Source: Elusimicrobia bacterium GWA2_62_23 (GTDB taxonomy: Bacteria > Elusimicrobiota > Elusimicrobia > Elusimicrobiales > UBA9959). From it: a stretch of DNA of 64,000 nucleotides. The number at the start of each line of letters is the position of its first letter. The first letter of the stretch is position 1. The notes below the pieces were generated by a model. That model was given only the letters and a program-made list of their open reading frames with translations. It ran no database searches and was not told the origin of the DNA. Below, piece by piece: positions 17,751-26,333 of the stretch. Made by a program: the position numbers and the translations under genes. The stretch is from contig MGTV01000028.1 of assembly GCA_001799635.1 (NCBI GenBank), positions 1 through 64,000 of the forward strand. The letters run 5' to 3'.

Positions 17751-19697
17751 TTATGCCGCCCCTATGCTCTTGAGGAAAGCGTCCTCGCCGGCGGGCCGGC
17801 CAAGGAACTTGGCCACCTGCGCGGCCTCGTCGTAGCTGCGGCCCGGCGCCAGGATAAGGTCCCGGTATTTTTTCCCGGTCTCGGGGTTCATCACGCCCGA
17901 CGCCTCGAAGGCGCCGAACAGGTCCTGCGCTATCACCTCGCTCCAGAGATAGCTGTAGTAGCCGGCCTCGTAGCCGCCCATGAGGTGGCCGAAGCTGGCC
18001 TGCGGGTGGGTGCCGGGGCTCATGGGAATGAGCGAGATCTTCTTCATGAGCTTCTCGTACACCTTGGTGGTGTCCACCTTGCCCTTGGCGGTGTGGTACT
18101 TCATGTCCAGCACGCTGAAGAAGATCTGGCGCAGGTAGCCCATGCCGGAGTCCATGTTCTTGGCGTCTATGAGCTTCTTGATGAGCTTCTCGGGCAGCTT
18201 CTCCGACGGGTTCCTGTAGTGACCGGAGATGCGGCGCAGCACTTCGGGCGAGTAGGCCCAGTTCTCGAGCATCTTGGAGGGCACCTCCACGAAGTCGCGC
18301 GACACGCTGGTGCCGGAGAATTTACCGTACTTGGCCCGGGTGAAGATATTGTGCGTGACGTGGCCGAACTCATGGAACAGCGTCACCACCTCGTCGAACT
18401 TGAGCAGCGGCGGAACGTCGCCCGAAGGCGGCGAGAAGTTGGAAATGATGGCGGCGGCCGGCAGTTCGTAGGAGCCGTCGGCCAGCTCGCGGCCGTGGCG
18501 CACCCCGAAGCAGGCGGCGTGCTTATACTTGCCGTCGCGCGGGAACAGGTCCAGGTAGAAGTAGGCGGCCACGGAGCCGTCGGCGTTCTTCACCTCGTAG
18601 GCGCGGGCGTCCTTGTGCCACACGGGCAGCTGCGCCGGCACGAACGAGGCCGCGAACACTTCGCCGAACACCTCGAACATGCCCTTGAGCACGGTCTCTA
18701 GCGGGAAGTATTCCTTGATCTTCTCGTGGTCGATGGAATACTTGGTCTTCTTGAGCAGGTTGTTGTAGTAGCCGGTCTCCCAGGCGTCCAGGGTCTTGCC
18801 GCCGTTGCCCTTGAGCTTCAGCCGGGCGCGCAGTTCCTTGCGGCCTTTGCGCTTGAGCTTGGCCTGGGTGCGGTCCATGAACTCGAAGACGGTCTCGCTG
18901 GTCTTGGCCATACGGTCGGCCAGCACGTAGTCGGCGAAGGTGGGGTAGCCCAGGAGCTTGGCGATCTTGCGGCGCAGGGCTATGGCGTCTTCCATGAGCT
19001 TGATGTTGGCGCCGGCGCAGCGGTTGTTGAAAAGCAGTTCCAGCCGGCGGCGGGCGTCGGCGTTCTCGGCGTTCTGCATGAACGGCACATAGTCCGGGTA
19101 ATTCAGCGTGACCAGGCGGTTGCCGTTGTCGGTCTTCTTGAGGCGGCCAGTGAAATCCTCGGGCAGGCCTTTCAGCTCGGCCTCGGTAACCTCAAGGGTG
19201 TCGTTCACTTCGCGCAGGTTCTTGGAGAACTGCAGCTCTATGCCAATGAGCTCCTTCATGAGCTTCTTGATCTTGTTCTTCTTGCGCGGCTCCAGGCCCA
19301 GGCCGTTGCGCTTGAAGTCCAGCAGGGTCTTTTCCAGAAGGCGGCCTTCCACCTCGCCCAGCTTCTCCCCCTTGGCGGCGTATTCGTTGAGGGCGTTGAA
19401 GAGGTCCTCGCGGGTCATGAGGTCCACGGAGTACTGGCTGATCTTGAGCTCCAGCTCCTGGCCGGCCTTGCGCAGGTCGGCATTGTCGGACACGTAGGCG
19501 AGCATGATGGGCACCTGCACGGCTTCGCCGAAATCGCTGGTGGCGGTTTCGAAGGCGAGCATGGTGTTCTTGAAAGTGCGCTGGGCGGCCGGGATGGCCA
19601 CCACTTCTTTGAGCCTGGCCTCCAGGTCCTCGATGGCGGTTTCGGACAGGCTCTTCACCTGCTCGGGGGTATATGAAAAATCGGGCGCTTTAGACAT
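17751..19697 (-). CDS. M3-family zinc metallopeptidase (oligopeptidase)
   Basis: 648 residues. The zinc site HEFGH is at 442-446, followed downstream by FVEVPSKMLENW, which supplies the third ligand as in thimet oligopeptidase/Dcp-type M3 enzymes. No signal peptide is seen, so it is probably cytoplasmic, trimming peptides. A mostly helical N-terminal half is normal for the family. A tyrosine-rich GGYEAGYYSYLWSEV near the C-terminus matches the substrate-contacting region of M3 peptidases. It is the first gene of a run continuing through trmL, although function does not obviously link it with the glycan genes. Confidence 0.88.
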   Translation of the reverse strand: MSKAPDFSYTPEQVKSLSETAIEDLEARLKEVVAIPAAQRTFKNTMLAFETATSDFGEAVQVPIMLAYVSDNADLRKAGQELELKISQYSVDLMTREDLFNALNEYAAKGEKLGEVEGRLLEKTLLDFKRNGLGLEPRKKNKIKKLMKELIGIELQFSKNLREVNDTLEVTEAELKGLPEDFTGRLKKTDNGNRLVTLNYPDYVPFMQNAENADARRRLELLFNNRCAGANIKLMEDAIALRRKIAKLLGYPTFADYVLADRMAKTSETVFEFMDRTQAKLKRKGRKELRARLKLKGNGGKTLDAWETGYYNNLLKKTKYSIDHEKIKEYFPLETVLKGMFEVFGEVFAASFVPAQLPVWHKDARAYEVKNADGSVAAYFYLDLFPRDGKYKHAACFGVRHGRELADGSYELPAAAIISNFSPPSGDVPPLLKFDEVVTLFHEFGHVTHNIFTRAKYGKFSGTSVSRDFVEVPSKMLENWAYSPEVLRRISGHYRNPSEKLPEKLIKKLIDAKNMDSGMGYLRQIFFSVLDMKYHTAKGKVDTTKVYEKLMKKISLIPMSPGTHPQASFGHLMGGYEAGYYSYLWSEVIAQDLFGAFEASGVMNPETGKKYRDLILAPGRSYDEAAQVAKFLGRPAGEDAFLKSIGAA

Positions 19698-19756
19698 AGA
19701 GCCTCCTGCGAAAGCTGAATGATTTCTTTATTATAGCAAGTTGAAGGACGGGGACC

Positions 19757-21700
19757 TTACCGGCCGGCAAGCGGGAGGGTGAAGTAGAACGTGGCGCCGC
19801 GCCCGGGCTCGCTCTCGGCCCAGATACGGCCGCGGTGCAGGGAAACCAGCTCTTTTACTATGGCCAGCCCCAGCCCCACGCCCTCGCGGGGTTCCCCGGT
19901 ATCCACCTGCACGAACTTTTCGAAGATCTTATTGAGGTCCTCTTTGGCTATGCCCTTGCCGGTGTCGCGCACACCTATTATCACGCCGGGCTCCGGGTCG
20001 GCCACGCGTGAGGAGGCTATGAGCACCGTCCCGCCGGCCGGCGTGGATTTGATGGCGTTGGAGACCAGGTTGGTGAGCACCTGCACCACCCGCTTGGCGT
20101 CGGCCAGCACGGTCTCGTCCGGGACCGGGACCCGCACGGTGAGGCGGAGCCCCTTGGTTTTGGCCCAGGGCAGCAGGCCCTCCACGGCCTCGTTGAGCAT
20201 GGAACTGAGCAGGACCGGCTCCGGATTGACGGTCAGCCGGCCCGACTGCAGCTTGGAAAAATCCAGGATACTGCGTATCATTTCGCTGAGGCGGCGGCTG
20301 TTGCGCATGCTGATGGTCAGGAACTTGTTCTCGTCGGAGTCCAGCTTGCCGGCGGCCGTGTCGGTGAGCATCTCCAGAGCGGAACTTATGGAGGACAGCG
20401 GCGACTGCAGCTCGTGCGTGATCTTGGAGAGGAACTCCTCCTGCAGGCGCTGGGCCTCCTTGAACTTGGCCACGTCGGGCAGGGTGGCGTAAGCGCCCAC
20501 CACGCGGCCTTCGTCGTCCTCCAGCAGGGCCATGGAGCGGCGCAGGGCGCGGCCCACCTGCTCGTCCCCCGCCACGCTAACCCGCCCGGAGACGGGCCCG
20601 CCGCCGGACAGGTCCATGTCCCCGGAAATGGTCAGGATATGCTCGCCGGGGTTGAGGTGCTCGCTCACGTGGGTACCGGCCACCTCGGCCAGGCGCTTGC
20701 CCGAGATCTCCTCGGCCGCGGGGTTCATCATCAGGATGCGGCCTTCCTTGTCCACTATGACCTTGCCTTCGGCCACCTTGGACAGGACCTTTTCCGTGCG
20801 GGTGCGGGTATTGATGATACGTTCGTTCTCTTCGGCCAGTTCCTTGGTGGCCTCCGCCACCTGCTGGTCCAGGCTTTCCTTTATCATCTTTAAAGCGTCC
20901 TCGTAAACGCGCACTCTCTCCTTGGGGTTCTTTACCGCGGACTCCACGAGTTTAGTCAAAAGCGCGCCCAGGTTCACGCCGGCGGTAGAGTCCCCCCCGG
21001 CGCCCCCTGCCCCGGGTTCCGGTTCCGGAACCGGCGCAGGCGGCGGAGCGCGTTTTACCGGCGCCGGAGCCGCTTTGGGAACAGTACGGGCCCCGGGCGC
21101 CGCCGGCCGGCCCGGCATTCCAGGGGCAGGAATGACGGCCGGCCGGGGCGCTGCTGCTGCAACGGGCTTCGCCGCCCTGGCTGGTGCTCGTTCGGTCTCT
21201 TTTACGTAGCTGTCGGTCTCCGGGGTTATGGCCGTTACGCTGCGTTGCGCCAGGAATTCCCGGAAGTAGCCTTCCGGCTGGTTCTTTACCTGGGTGCCCA
21301 GGTATTCGCAGAGCGCCCCTATTTCGAACGAACGCGTGCCGTCGAGAAAATTCACGCCGCGCAGGCCGTGCGCCTTGAACATGGCCGCCAGGTTCTGCGC
21401 CTCCTGCGTGACGGCCGGCACGGGGACCCCGTTGAAGAGCCAGGAGTCTCCGGTGAAGGACAGCGAGAGGGAGGCGGCCTGCCTGGCCGCCAGCACCTGT
21501 TCCAGCAGCCCGAAGGCCCTGGTCACGGACTCTATCACCACCGGATGCTTGAGGGTATAAAGAGCCGCGCTCCTGGCGGATTTGGAAAGGGCCGCCGCGA
21601 ATTCGGAACAAAGTTCGGGGTAGGAAGGGGCGTAGGTCCCGCGCCCCCAGATCTGGGAGTTCAGGAAGTCGTCCATTTTTTCCGGCGTCATTCTTTCCAT
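19757..21700 (-). CDS. PAS-domain sensor histidine kinase
   Basis: 647 residues, no transmembrane segment seen, so soluble. Residues 1-150 form a helical domain I do not recognise. A Pro/Ala-rich linker (about 165-235) follows, then a coiled coil, then a PAS domain (about 300-410; GRILMMNPAAEEISG). HisKA carries H429 in ITHELQSP. The HATPase domain shows N-box NLVSNAIKST, DTGKGI and GLGLAIV. Only 4 bases separate it from the receiver-PilB fusion upstream, so it may signal to that receiver or to the AraC-type regulator further up. Confidence 0.9.
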   Translation of the reverse strand: MERMTPEKMDDFLNSQIWGRGTYAPSYPELCSEFAAALSKSARSAALYTLKHPVVIESVTRAFGLLEQVLAARQAASLSLSFTGDSWLFNGVPVPAVTQEAQNLAAMFKAHGLRGVNFLDGTRSFEIGALCEYLGTQVKNQPEGYFREFLAQRSVTAITPETDSYVKETERAPARAAKPVAAAAPRPAVIPAPGMPGRPAAPGARTVPKAAPAPVKRAPPPAPVPEPEPGAGGAGGDSTAGVNLGALLTKLVESAVKNPKERVRVYEDALKMIKESLDQQVAEATKELAEENERIINTRTRTEKVLSKVAEGKVIVDKEGRILMMNPAAEEISGKRLAEVAGTHVSEHLNPGEHILTISGDMDLSGGGPVSGRVSVAGDEQVGRALRRSMALLEDDEGRVVGAYATLPDVAKFKEAQRLQEEFLSKITHELQSPLSSISSALEMLTDTAAGKLDSDENKFLTISMRNSRRLSEMIRSILDFSKLQSGRLTVNPEPVLLSSMLNEAVEGLLPWAKTKGLRLTVRVPVPDETVLADAKRVVQVLTNLVSNAIKSTPAGGTVLIASSRVADPEPGVIIGVRDTGKGIAKEDLNKIFEKFVQVDTGEPREGVGLGLAIVKELVSLHRGRIWAESEPGRGATFYFTLPLAGR

Positions 21701-21704
21701 AACG

Positions 21705-23720
21705 CTACCCCATCATTATCTTCAGCGCTTCCTGCATGGAGGTGCCGCCCTGCGCCACGGCGGTAAGGGCCGCCTCGCGCAGCGTGGTCATGCCTTCCTT
21801 GATGGCCAGCGCGCTCAACTGGTCCGCGTTGGAATTGGAGGTGATGAGCTGGCGCATCTCCGAGCTCTGCACCGGCATCACTTCGAAAAGCGGCATGCGG
21901 CCAGTATAGCCGCTGTTGTGGCAGTGCTGGCAGCCGGCCGAATGATAGACCGTCTTGAGCTTTATTATCTCCTCGTCGGTCAGGAACTTGCGGTCTTCGG
22001 GCGACAGGGCCACCGGCGTGCGGCAGTACGGGCACAGGGTGCGCACCAGACGCTGGGCTATGACCATCTTCACGCTGGCGGCCACCATGTACGGCGCCAC
22101 GCCCATATGGGTGAGGCGCACTACCGTGCCGGGGGCGCTGTTGGTATGCAGCGTGGAGAAGACCAGGTGGCCGGTGATGGAGGCCTTTATGGCTATCTCC
22201 GCCGTCTCCAGGTCGCGGATCTCGCCTACCAGCATGATGTCCGGGTCCTGGCGCAGGAAAGCGCGCAGGGTGGATTCGAAAGTAAGGCCCACGGCGGGAC
22301 GGATCTTCACCTGGTTGACGTTGGGCACCTCGTACTCCACAGGGTCCTCGGCCGTCATTATGTTCACGTCCGGCTTGTTGAGCACGTTGATCATGGTATA
22401 AAGCGTGGTGGTCTTGCCGCTGCCTGTGGGGCCGGTCACCAGTATGAGCCCGTGCGGGCTTTTCAGCACGCCGTCCACGTTCTTGAGCTCGCGGGGGGTC
22501 AGTTTAAGGGAGGTCAGGTCGGAGTTCAGCTTGCTCTGGCCCAGCACGCGCATCACTATCTTCTCGCCTTTTATGCAGGGCAGGGTGCTCACGCGGAACT
22601 CTATCTTCTGGCCCCTTATCTGCACGCGGAACTGGCCGTCCTGCGGAATGCGGCGCTCCGTTATCACCAGGCTGCTCATGATCTTTATCCGGGCGGTAAG
22701 GCGAGGATGTATCGAAATGGGCAGGGTGGTAAGGTTGCGCAGCACGCCGTCCACGCGCACGCGCACCACCACGCGGCTCTCGTTGGGCTCCATGTGGATG
22801 TCGGAAGCGCGCAATTCCACGGCGCGCATGAGGATCTTGTTGACCATCTGGATTAGCGGGGAGTCCATCTTGATGTTCTCCAGCCCGGCCGCTTCCTGTG
22901 CCTCCTCTTTTTTCTCGGCGGCGCTGTCTATCAGCTCCAGGTCGCTGGTGTCCTCGTTAAAAACCTCCTCTATCTCCGGCACCTGCTCCTCGGGCGGAGC
23001 GGCGGGCGGCAGGGCGGCCTCCTGCGGCAGTTCTATGGGCTCCTGCGCAACGGGAGCCGGCTCTTCCGGCACGACCGGCGCCGTCTGCAGGGCCACCCCG
23101 CCCGGCTCCGGCTCGGGCGCCAGGGCGCCGCCGGCCGCGGGGTCGCCCCCAAAACGCTCTATTTCTATGACCTGCGGAACGCTCTCCCCGGGGTCCGCCG
23201 GCCGGGGCGCTGGCCTGGCCGGCGCGGGGGCCGGCGCAGGGGCGCGGGTCCCGCCAAAAGCCTTGGAGACGCTCTCGAGCAGTTTCGCGTTGGAGACCGG
23301 CTTCTCCAGGAAATCCGAGATGTCCATGTTGAGGGTCTTAAGATGCTGGCGGTTGGAGGCGCCGGTGAACATTATTATGCGCAGTTTGCGGGTATCGTAG
23401 TTGCTGCGCAGTTCCTGTATCAACTCATACCCGTTCATCTTGGGCATGTTGAAATCCACCAGGACCAGGTCCGGGATCTGTTTGTTTATAACCTCCAGGG
23501 CCTCGGCCCCGTTGGACGCCTCCATGATGCTGTAGTGATTTACCGACAGCAGGTGCTTTACCAGGTCCCTGTAGTCTTTATTGTCGTCCACCACCAGCAC
23601 GGTGCGGTTCTCCGGCCGGGCGGAAGGCGGGACCTTGCCCAGCGGGGAATGAGCGCCCTTGAACTCCCTGAACATCGCGTCAAGGTTCTCTTTGAAATTT
23701 ACCGTCGCCTGCTTTTCCAT
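21705..23720 (-). CDS. Receiver-domain fused to PilB/GspE-type pilus ATPase
   Basis: 671 residues. Residues about 39-160 are a complete receiver domain (D45-D46, phosphoacceptor D89 in VLVDFNMP, switch Thr in MFTGAS, Lys in LEKPV). After a Pro/Ala-rich linker (about 165-265) comes a type II/IV secretion ATPase: N2-like segment ASDIHMEP, Walker A GPTGSGKTT (430-438), Asp box EDPVEYEV, Walker B-type DIMLVGEIRD, His box, and a zinc-binding CPYC...CQHC pair. The usual PilB N1 domain is replaced by the receiver. Such an enzyme powers pilus extension; phosphorylation from the co-encoded kinase could gate it. Confidence 0.9.
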   Translation of the reverse strand: MEKQATVNFKENLDAMFREFKGAHSPLGKVPPSARPENRTVLVVDDNKDYRDLVKHLLSVNHYSIMEASNGAEALEVINKQIPDLVLVDFNMPKMNGYELIQELRSNYDTRKLRIIMFTGASNRQHLKTLNMDISDFLEKPVSNAKLLESVSKAFGGTRAPAPAPAPARPAPRPADPGESVPQVIEIERFGGDPAAGGALAPEPEPGGVALQTAPVVPEEPAPVAQEPIELPQEAALPPAAPPEEQVPEIEEVFNEDTSDLELIDSAAEKKEEAQEAAGLENIKMDSPLIQMVNKILMRAVELRASDIHMEPNESRVVVRVRVDGVLRNLTTLPISIHPRLTARIKIMSSLVITERRIPQDGQFRVQIRGQKIEFRVSTLPCIKGEKIVMRVLGQSKLNSDLTSLKLTPRELKNVDGVLKSPHGLILVTGPTGSGKTTTLYTMINVLNKPDVNIMTAEDPVEYEVPNVNQVKIRPAVGLTFESTLRAFLRQDPDIMLVGEIRDLETAEIAIKASITGHLVFSTLHTNSAPGTVVRLTHMGVAPYMVAASVKMVIAQRLVRTLCPYCRTPVALSPEDRKFLTDEEIIKLKTVYHSAGCQHCHNSGYTGRMPLFEVMPVQSSEMRQLITSNSNADQLSALAIKEGMTTLREAALTAVAQGGTSMQEALKIMMG

Positions 23721-23885
23721 AGCGCATCACCGCCCCTCTGAAACGCCAGCCCCTTGGAAGTTAGTTCCTGCGACCGTCACGCTGACGACTCACTGCCTAC
23801 GCCAATAGTATAGCCCCCGGAAGGACCGGCTACCATTGGCGGATTCCGCTTTTTATTGACTTTTTTCCACTATCGGGACGGCGGC

Positions 23886-24623
23886 TCAGGCGCGCTTTTT
23901 AAGGCGCGGGGCGGGGCAATGCCCAGCCTCCCGGAAGGAGGAAGGCACACAGCCGGCTATCTTTTTGAACTGCCTGATGAAGGATTCGGTATTGGCATAA
24001 CCCAGCCGCGAGGAGATCTGTTTTATGGTGCTGGCCCCGGACCTGAGTATCGCCTGCGCCTGCTCTACCTTGACCTTCAGCCGGTACTCGGTGAAGCCCA
24101 GCCCGGTCCGCTCCCTGAAAGCCCGGCTCAGGTATTTTGGGGAAAGGTAGACCGCCGCCGCGGCGTCCTTCAGGGAGACCTTCTTGAAGCAATTGGCCTC
24201 TATGAAGCCCTTCACGTGGGCCATCTTGGCGTCCAGGTCCCCGTCCGCGGGAGAGCCGCCGGGGCGGCCGGCCAGCTCTTTCTCTATGGCGGCGCGCATT
24301 TCCTTGAGGGCGAAGGGCTTTTCCACGTAGCCGGAAGCGCGGCCTTTAAGGGCTTTTATGGCCACGTCCTTGGTGCTGAAACCGGTCATCATGATGACAC
24401 CGGTATCCGGCGCCAGGGCCTTTATCCGCTCCAGGGCGGCCAGCCCCCCCATGCCGGGCAGCTGCACGTCCAGGAGAATGAGGTCTATTTCATTGGGCCT
24501 GGCGAGGACGGCCAGGGCCTCCTCCGCGGTGGACGCGGAGGTTATGTCGTAATCTTCGAACCAGAGCTTGAAGTCGGCGCAAAGGTCCCTGTTATCATCC
24601 ACAAAAAGTATCTTTTTCCTCAT
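23886..24623 (-). CDS. Response regulator with AraC-type DNA-binding domain
   Basis: 245 residues from the ATG at 24623 (GGAAGG upstream); the frame continues 20 codons upstream without support. Receiver domain about 1-120: D9-D10, phosphoacceptor D52 in LLDVQLPG, MMTGFS, YVEKPF. C-terminal AraC/XylS helix-turn-helix pair about 145-240: VSLKDAAAAVYLSPKYLSR and IKQISSRLGYANTESF followed by FKKIAG. A transcription factor switched by phosphorylation. It lies 165 bases upstream of receiver-PilB and the kinase on the same strand and may regulate them. Confidence 0.88.
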   Translation of the reverse strand: MRKKILFVDDNRDLCADFKLWFEDYDITSASTAEEALAVLARPNEIDLILLDVQLPGMGGLAALERIKALAPDTGVIMMTGFSTKDVAIKALKGRASGYVEKPFALKEMRAAIEKELAGRPGGSPADGDLDAKMAHVKGFIEANCFKKVSLKDAAAAVYLSPKYLSRAFRERTGLGFTEYRLKVKVEQAQAILRSGASTIKQISSRLGYANTESFIRQFKKIAGCVPSSFREAGHCPAPRLKKRA

Positions 24624-24677
24624 TAGGCCGCCTTCCGGTATCTTACAATGCTTACGCCTCCACCGCAATAGGGAAAG

Positions 24678-24732
24678 CCCCACTTCCCCCGCCCCAAGGA
24701 CCCAGTGGGGCCTAGGCCCTAATAGGCCCTGC
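24678..24732 (+). promoter_or_regulatory. Palindromic region upstream of the clostripain-like gene
   Basis: CCCCACT (24678-24684) can pair with AGTGGGG (24704-24710), and GGGCCTAGGCCC (24708-24719) is a perfect 12-base palindrome. AGGACCCA (24697) and ATAGGCCCTGC (24722) recur upstream of the secreted protein at 3430. The region lies between divergent genes (AraC-type regulator and protease), so it is a candidate regulator-binding site. Confidence 0.35.
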
Positions 24733-24785
24733 GGTTGGGCCCTATGCCTCTAACGAAAAGGCGGATTAAACACTAAACTATAAGT

Positions 24786-26204
24786 ATGAAAACCAATAAC
24801 CTTAAGTTCCTTACCGCTGCACTCTCCCTGATGGCGTTCGGCTCCCAGGCCTTCGCCCAGGACTTCAACCTCAATTCCATAAGCGCCGCCGACATCAAGG
24901 CGATGCAGGCCGACAAGGGCATTTTCGATTTCATCAAGCCCGACAAGCCGCAGCCCATGGGCCAGAAAGAGTGGACCATCATGGTGTTCATGAACGCCAA
25001 GAACGACCTCAGCGACAGCCAGCTGATGGGCCTGGTGGGCAAATGGGCCGAGAAAGATATTAAGGAAATGAAAGAGATCGGCACCACCGACAAGGTCAAC
25101 ATAGTGGTGGAACACGGCGCCAAGGGCAAGGGCTCCAAGCGCATGCTGATCACCAAGAAGAACGGCGTGCTCTCCTCCGGCGAGAAGGTGTACGGCGAGT
25201 ACCCCGACTCCGACATGGGCGATTATAAGCGCGTCGTCGAGTTCGCCAAGTGGGCCAAGACCACCTTCCCCGCCAAGAAGACCATGCTGGTGCTCTGGAA
25301 CCACGGCCTGGGCTGGATAGACCCCAAGATGGAGCAGGCGCCCGCCGGCACCGGCACCTCCGCCAAGGGCATCCTCTTCGACGACGAGACCAAGAACTAT
25401 CTCCGCACCGCGCAGATGAAAGAAATGATGCGCCAGATCGGCTACACCGACATCGTCATGCAGAACGCCTGCCTGCAGCAGATGGCCGAAGTGCTCTACG
25501 AGATGAAAGACTACGCCGGCCTGTTCGTGGGCTCGGAAGAGACCATGCTGGCGCAGGGCTTCGATTATACCGGCCTGCTCAACTTCATGAACGCCAACCC
25601 CGGCTTCACGCACGACCAGCTGGGAGAATACCTGGTGACCTGGTACAAGGCCTTCTACGCCGCCGGCATGAGCGTGGGCCCCATGACCATGCCCCTGGAC
25701 GATATGGGCGCCACCCTCTCCCTGGTGCGCCCGGCCGCCCTTAGCGAGCTGCCCGTGTACCTGGACGCCTTCGCCGGCGCCGCCATGCGCAACAACGAGG
25801 AAGCCGCCGCCATAGTGGCCATAGAAAAAGTCATCCGCTTCACCAGCCTGGACCCCGCGAACGACAAGAAGAAGCAGATAGCCGCCTACGCCGACCTCGC
25901 GGACTTCGCCGCCATCTTCGGCGCCACCGCCCGCTCGCAGGAAACCAAGCAGGCCGCCCAGAACCTGGTCTCCTTCATAAAGACCCGCCTGGTCCTGCGC
26001 AACGTGGGCATCAACGGCGACAAGGCCAACGGCTACGACTACACCAAGGTGGGCGGCATCGCCATCAACACCACCATGAAGATCAAGAAAGTTCCCCCGC
26101 AGCTCGAGCAGATCTTCGAGACCAAGTACAGCGACCTCGGGCTCTCCAAGGCTTCGCAGTGGGACGAGTTCCTGACCTGGACCGACAACGTCTGGCGCAA
26201 GTAA
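24786..26204 (+). CDS. Clostripain-family (C11) cysteine protease, secreted
   Basis: 472 residues with signal peptide MKTNNLKFLTAALSLMAFGSQAFA. Catalytic dyad of clan CD peptidases: H173 in LWNHGLGW and C229 in MQNACLQQ, each after a hydrophobic strand. The start of the peptidase domain, WTIMVFMNAKNDL, is characteristic of C11. Clostripain-type enzymes cleave after Arg/Lys and are often self-processed. The mature N-terminus (DFNLNSISAADIK) resembles that of the protein at 3430. Single gene with its own terminator. Likely an extracellular or periplasmic protease. Confidence 0.9.
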   Translation: MKTNNLKFLTAALSLMAFGSQAFAQDFNLNSISAADIKAMQADKGIFDFIKPDKPQPMGQKEWTIMVFMNAKNDLSDSQLMGLVGKWAEKDIKEMKEIGTTDKVNIVVEHGAKGKGSKRMLITKKNGVLSSGEKVYGEYPDSDMGDYKRVVEFAKWAKTTFPAKKTMLVLWNHGLGWIDPKMEQAPAGTGTSAKGILFDDETKNYLRTAQMKEMMRQIGYTDIVMQNACLQQMAEVLYEMKDYAGLFVGSEETMLAQGFDYTGLLNFMNANPGFTHDQLGEYLVTWYKAFYAAGMSVGPMTMPLDDMGATLSLVRPAALSELPVYLDAFAGAAMRNNEEAAAIVAIEKVIRFTSLDPANDKKKQIAAYADLADFAAIFGATARSQETKQAAQNLVSFIKTRLVLRNVGINGDKANGYDYTKVGGIAINTTMKIKKVPPQLEQIFETKYSDLGLSKASQWDEFLTWTDNVWRK

Positions 26205-26233
26205 TTATCAAGGCTTCGCCTCGATAACGGATA

Positions 26234-26270
26234 AAGGAACCCGGGGAAAGTCTCCCCGGGTTCCTTATTT
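26234..26270 (+). terminator. Rho-independent terminator after the C11 protease gene
   Basis: A 14-base perfect stem (26234-26247 with 26253-26266, GC core) with loop AAGTC, followed by ATTT. It lies 30 bases after the protease stop codon. Confidence 0.85.
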
Positions 26271-26280
26271 ACATTTCATG

Positions 26281-26286
26281 TATAAT
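26281..26286 (+). promoter_or_regulatory. -10 element of the hybrid kinase operon
   Basis: TATAAT just after the preceding terminator and 47 bases before the kinase ATG. No convincing -35 box is visible. CCCC-TTACA-GGGG immediately downstream (26288-26300) could form a small leader hairpin. Confidence 0.45.
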
Positions 26287-26333
26287 ACCCCTTACAGGGG
26301 GAGCTGGCGCCACATTTTTACCCCCAGGATATT

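Noticed and set aside
16866-18701. Open frame of 611 codons opposite the flippase and M3 peptidase genes
   Set aside because: Rich in Gly/His/Glu/Gln with no motif; crosses the boundary between two convincing minus-strand genes.
17438-19697. Possible antisense genes in the M3/flippase region as a transcription unit
   Set aside because: No promoter, ribosome-binding site or conserved domain on the plus strand there.
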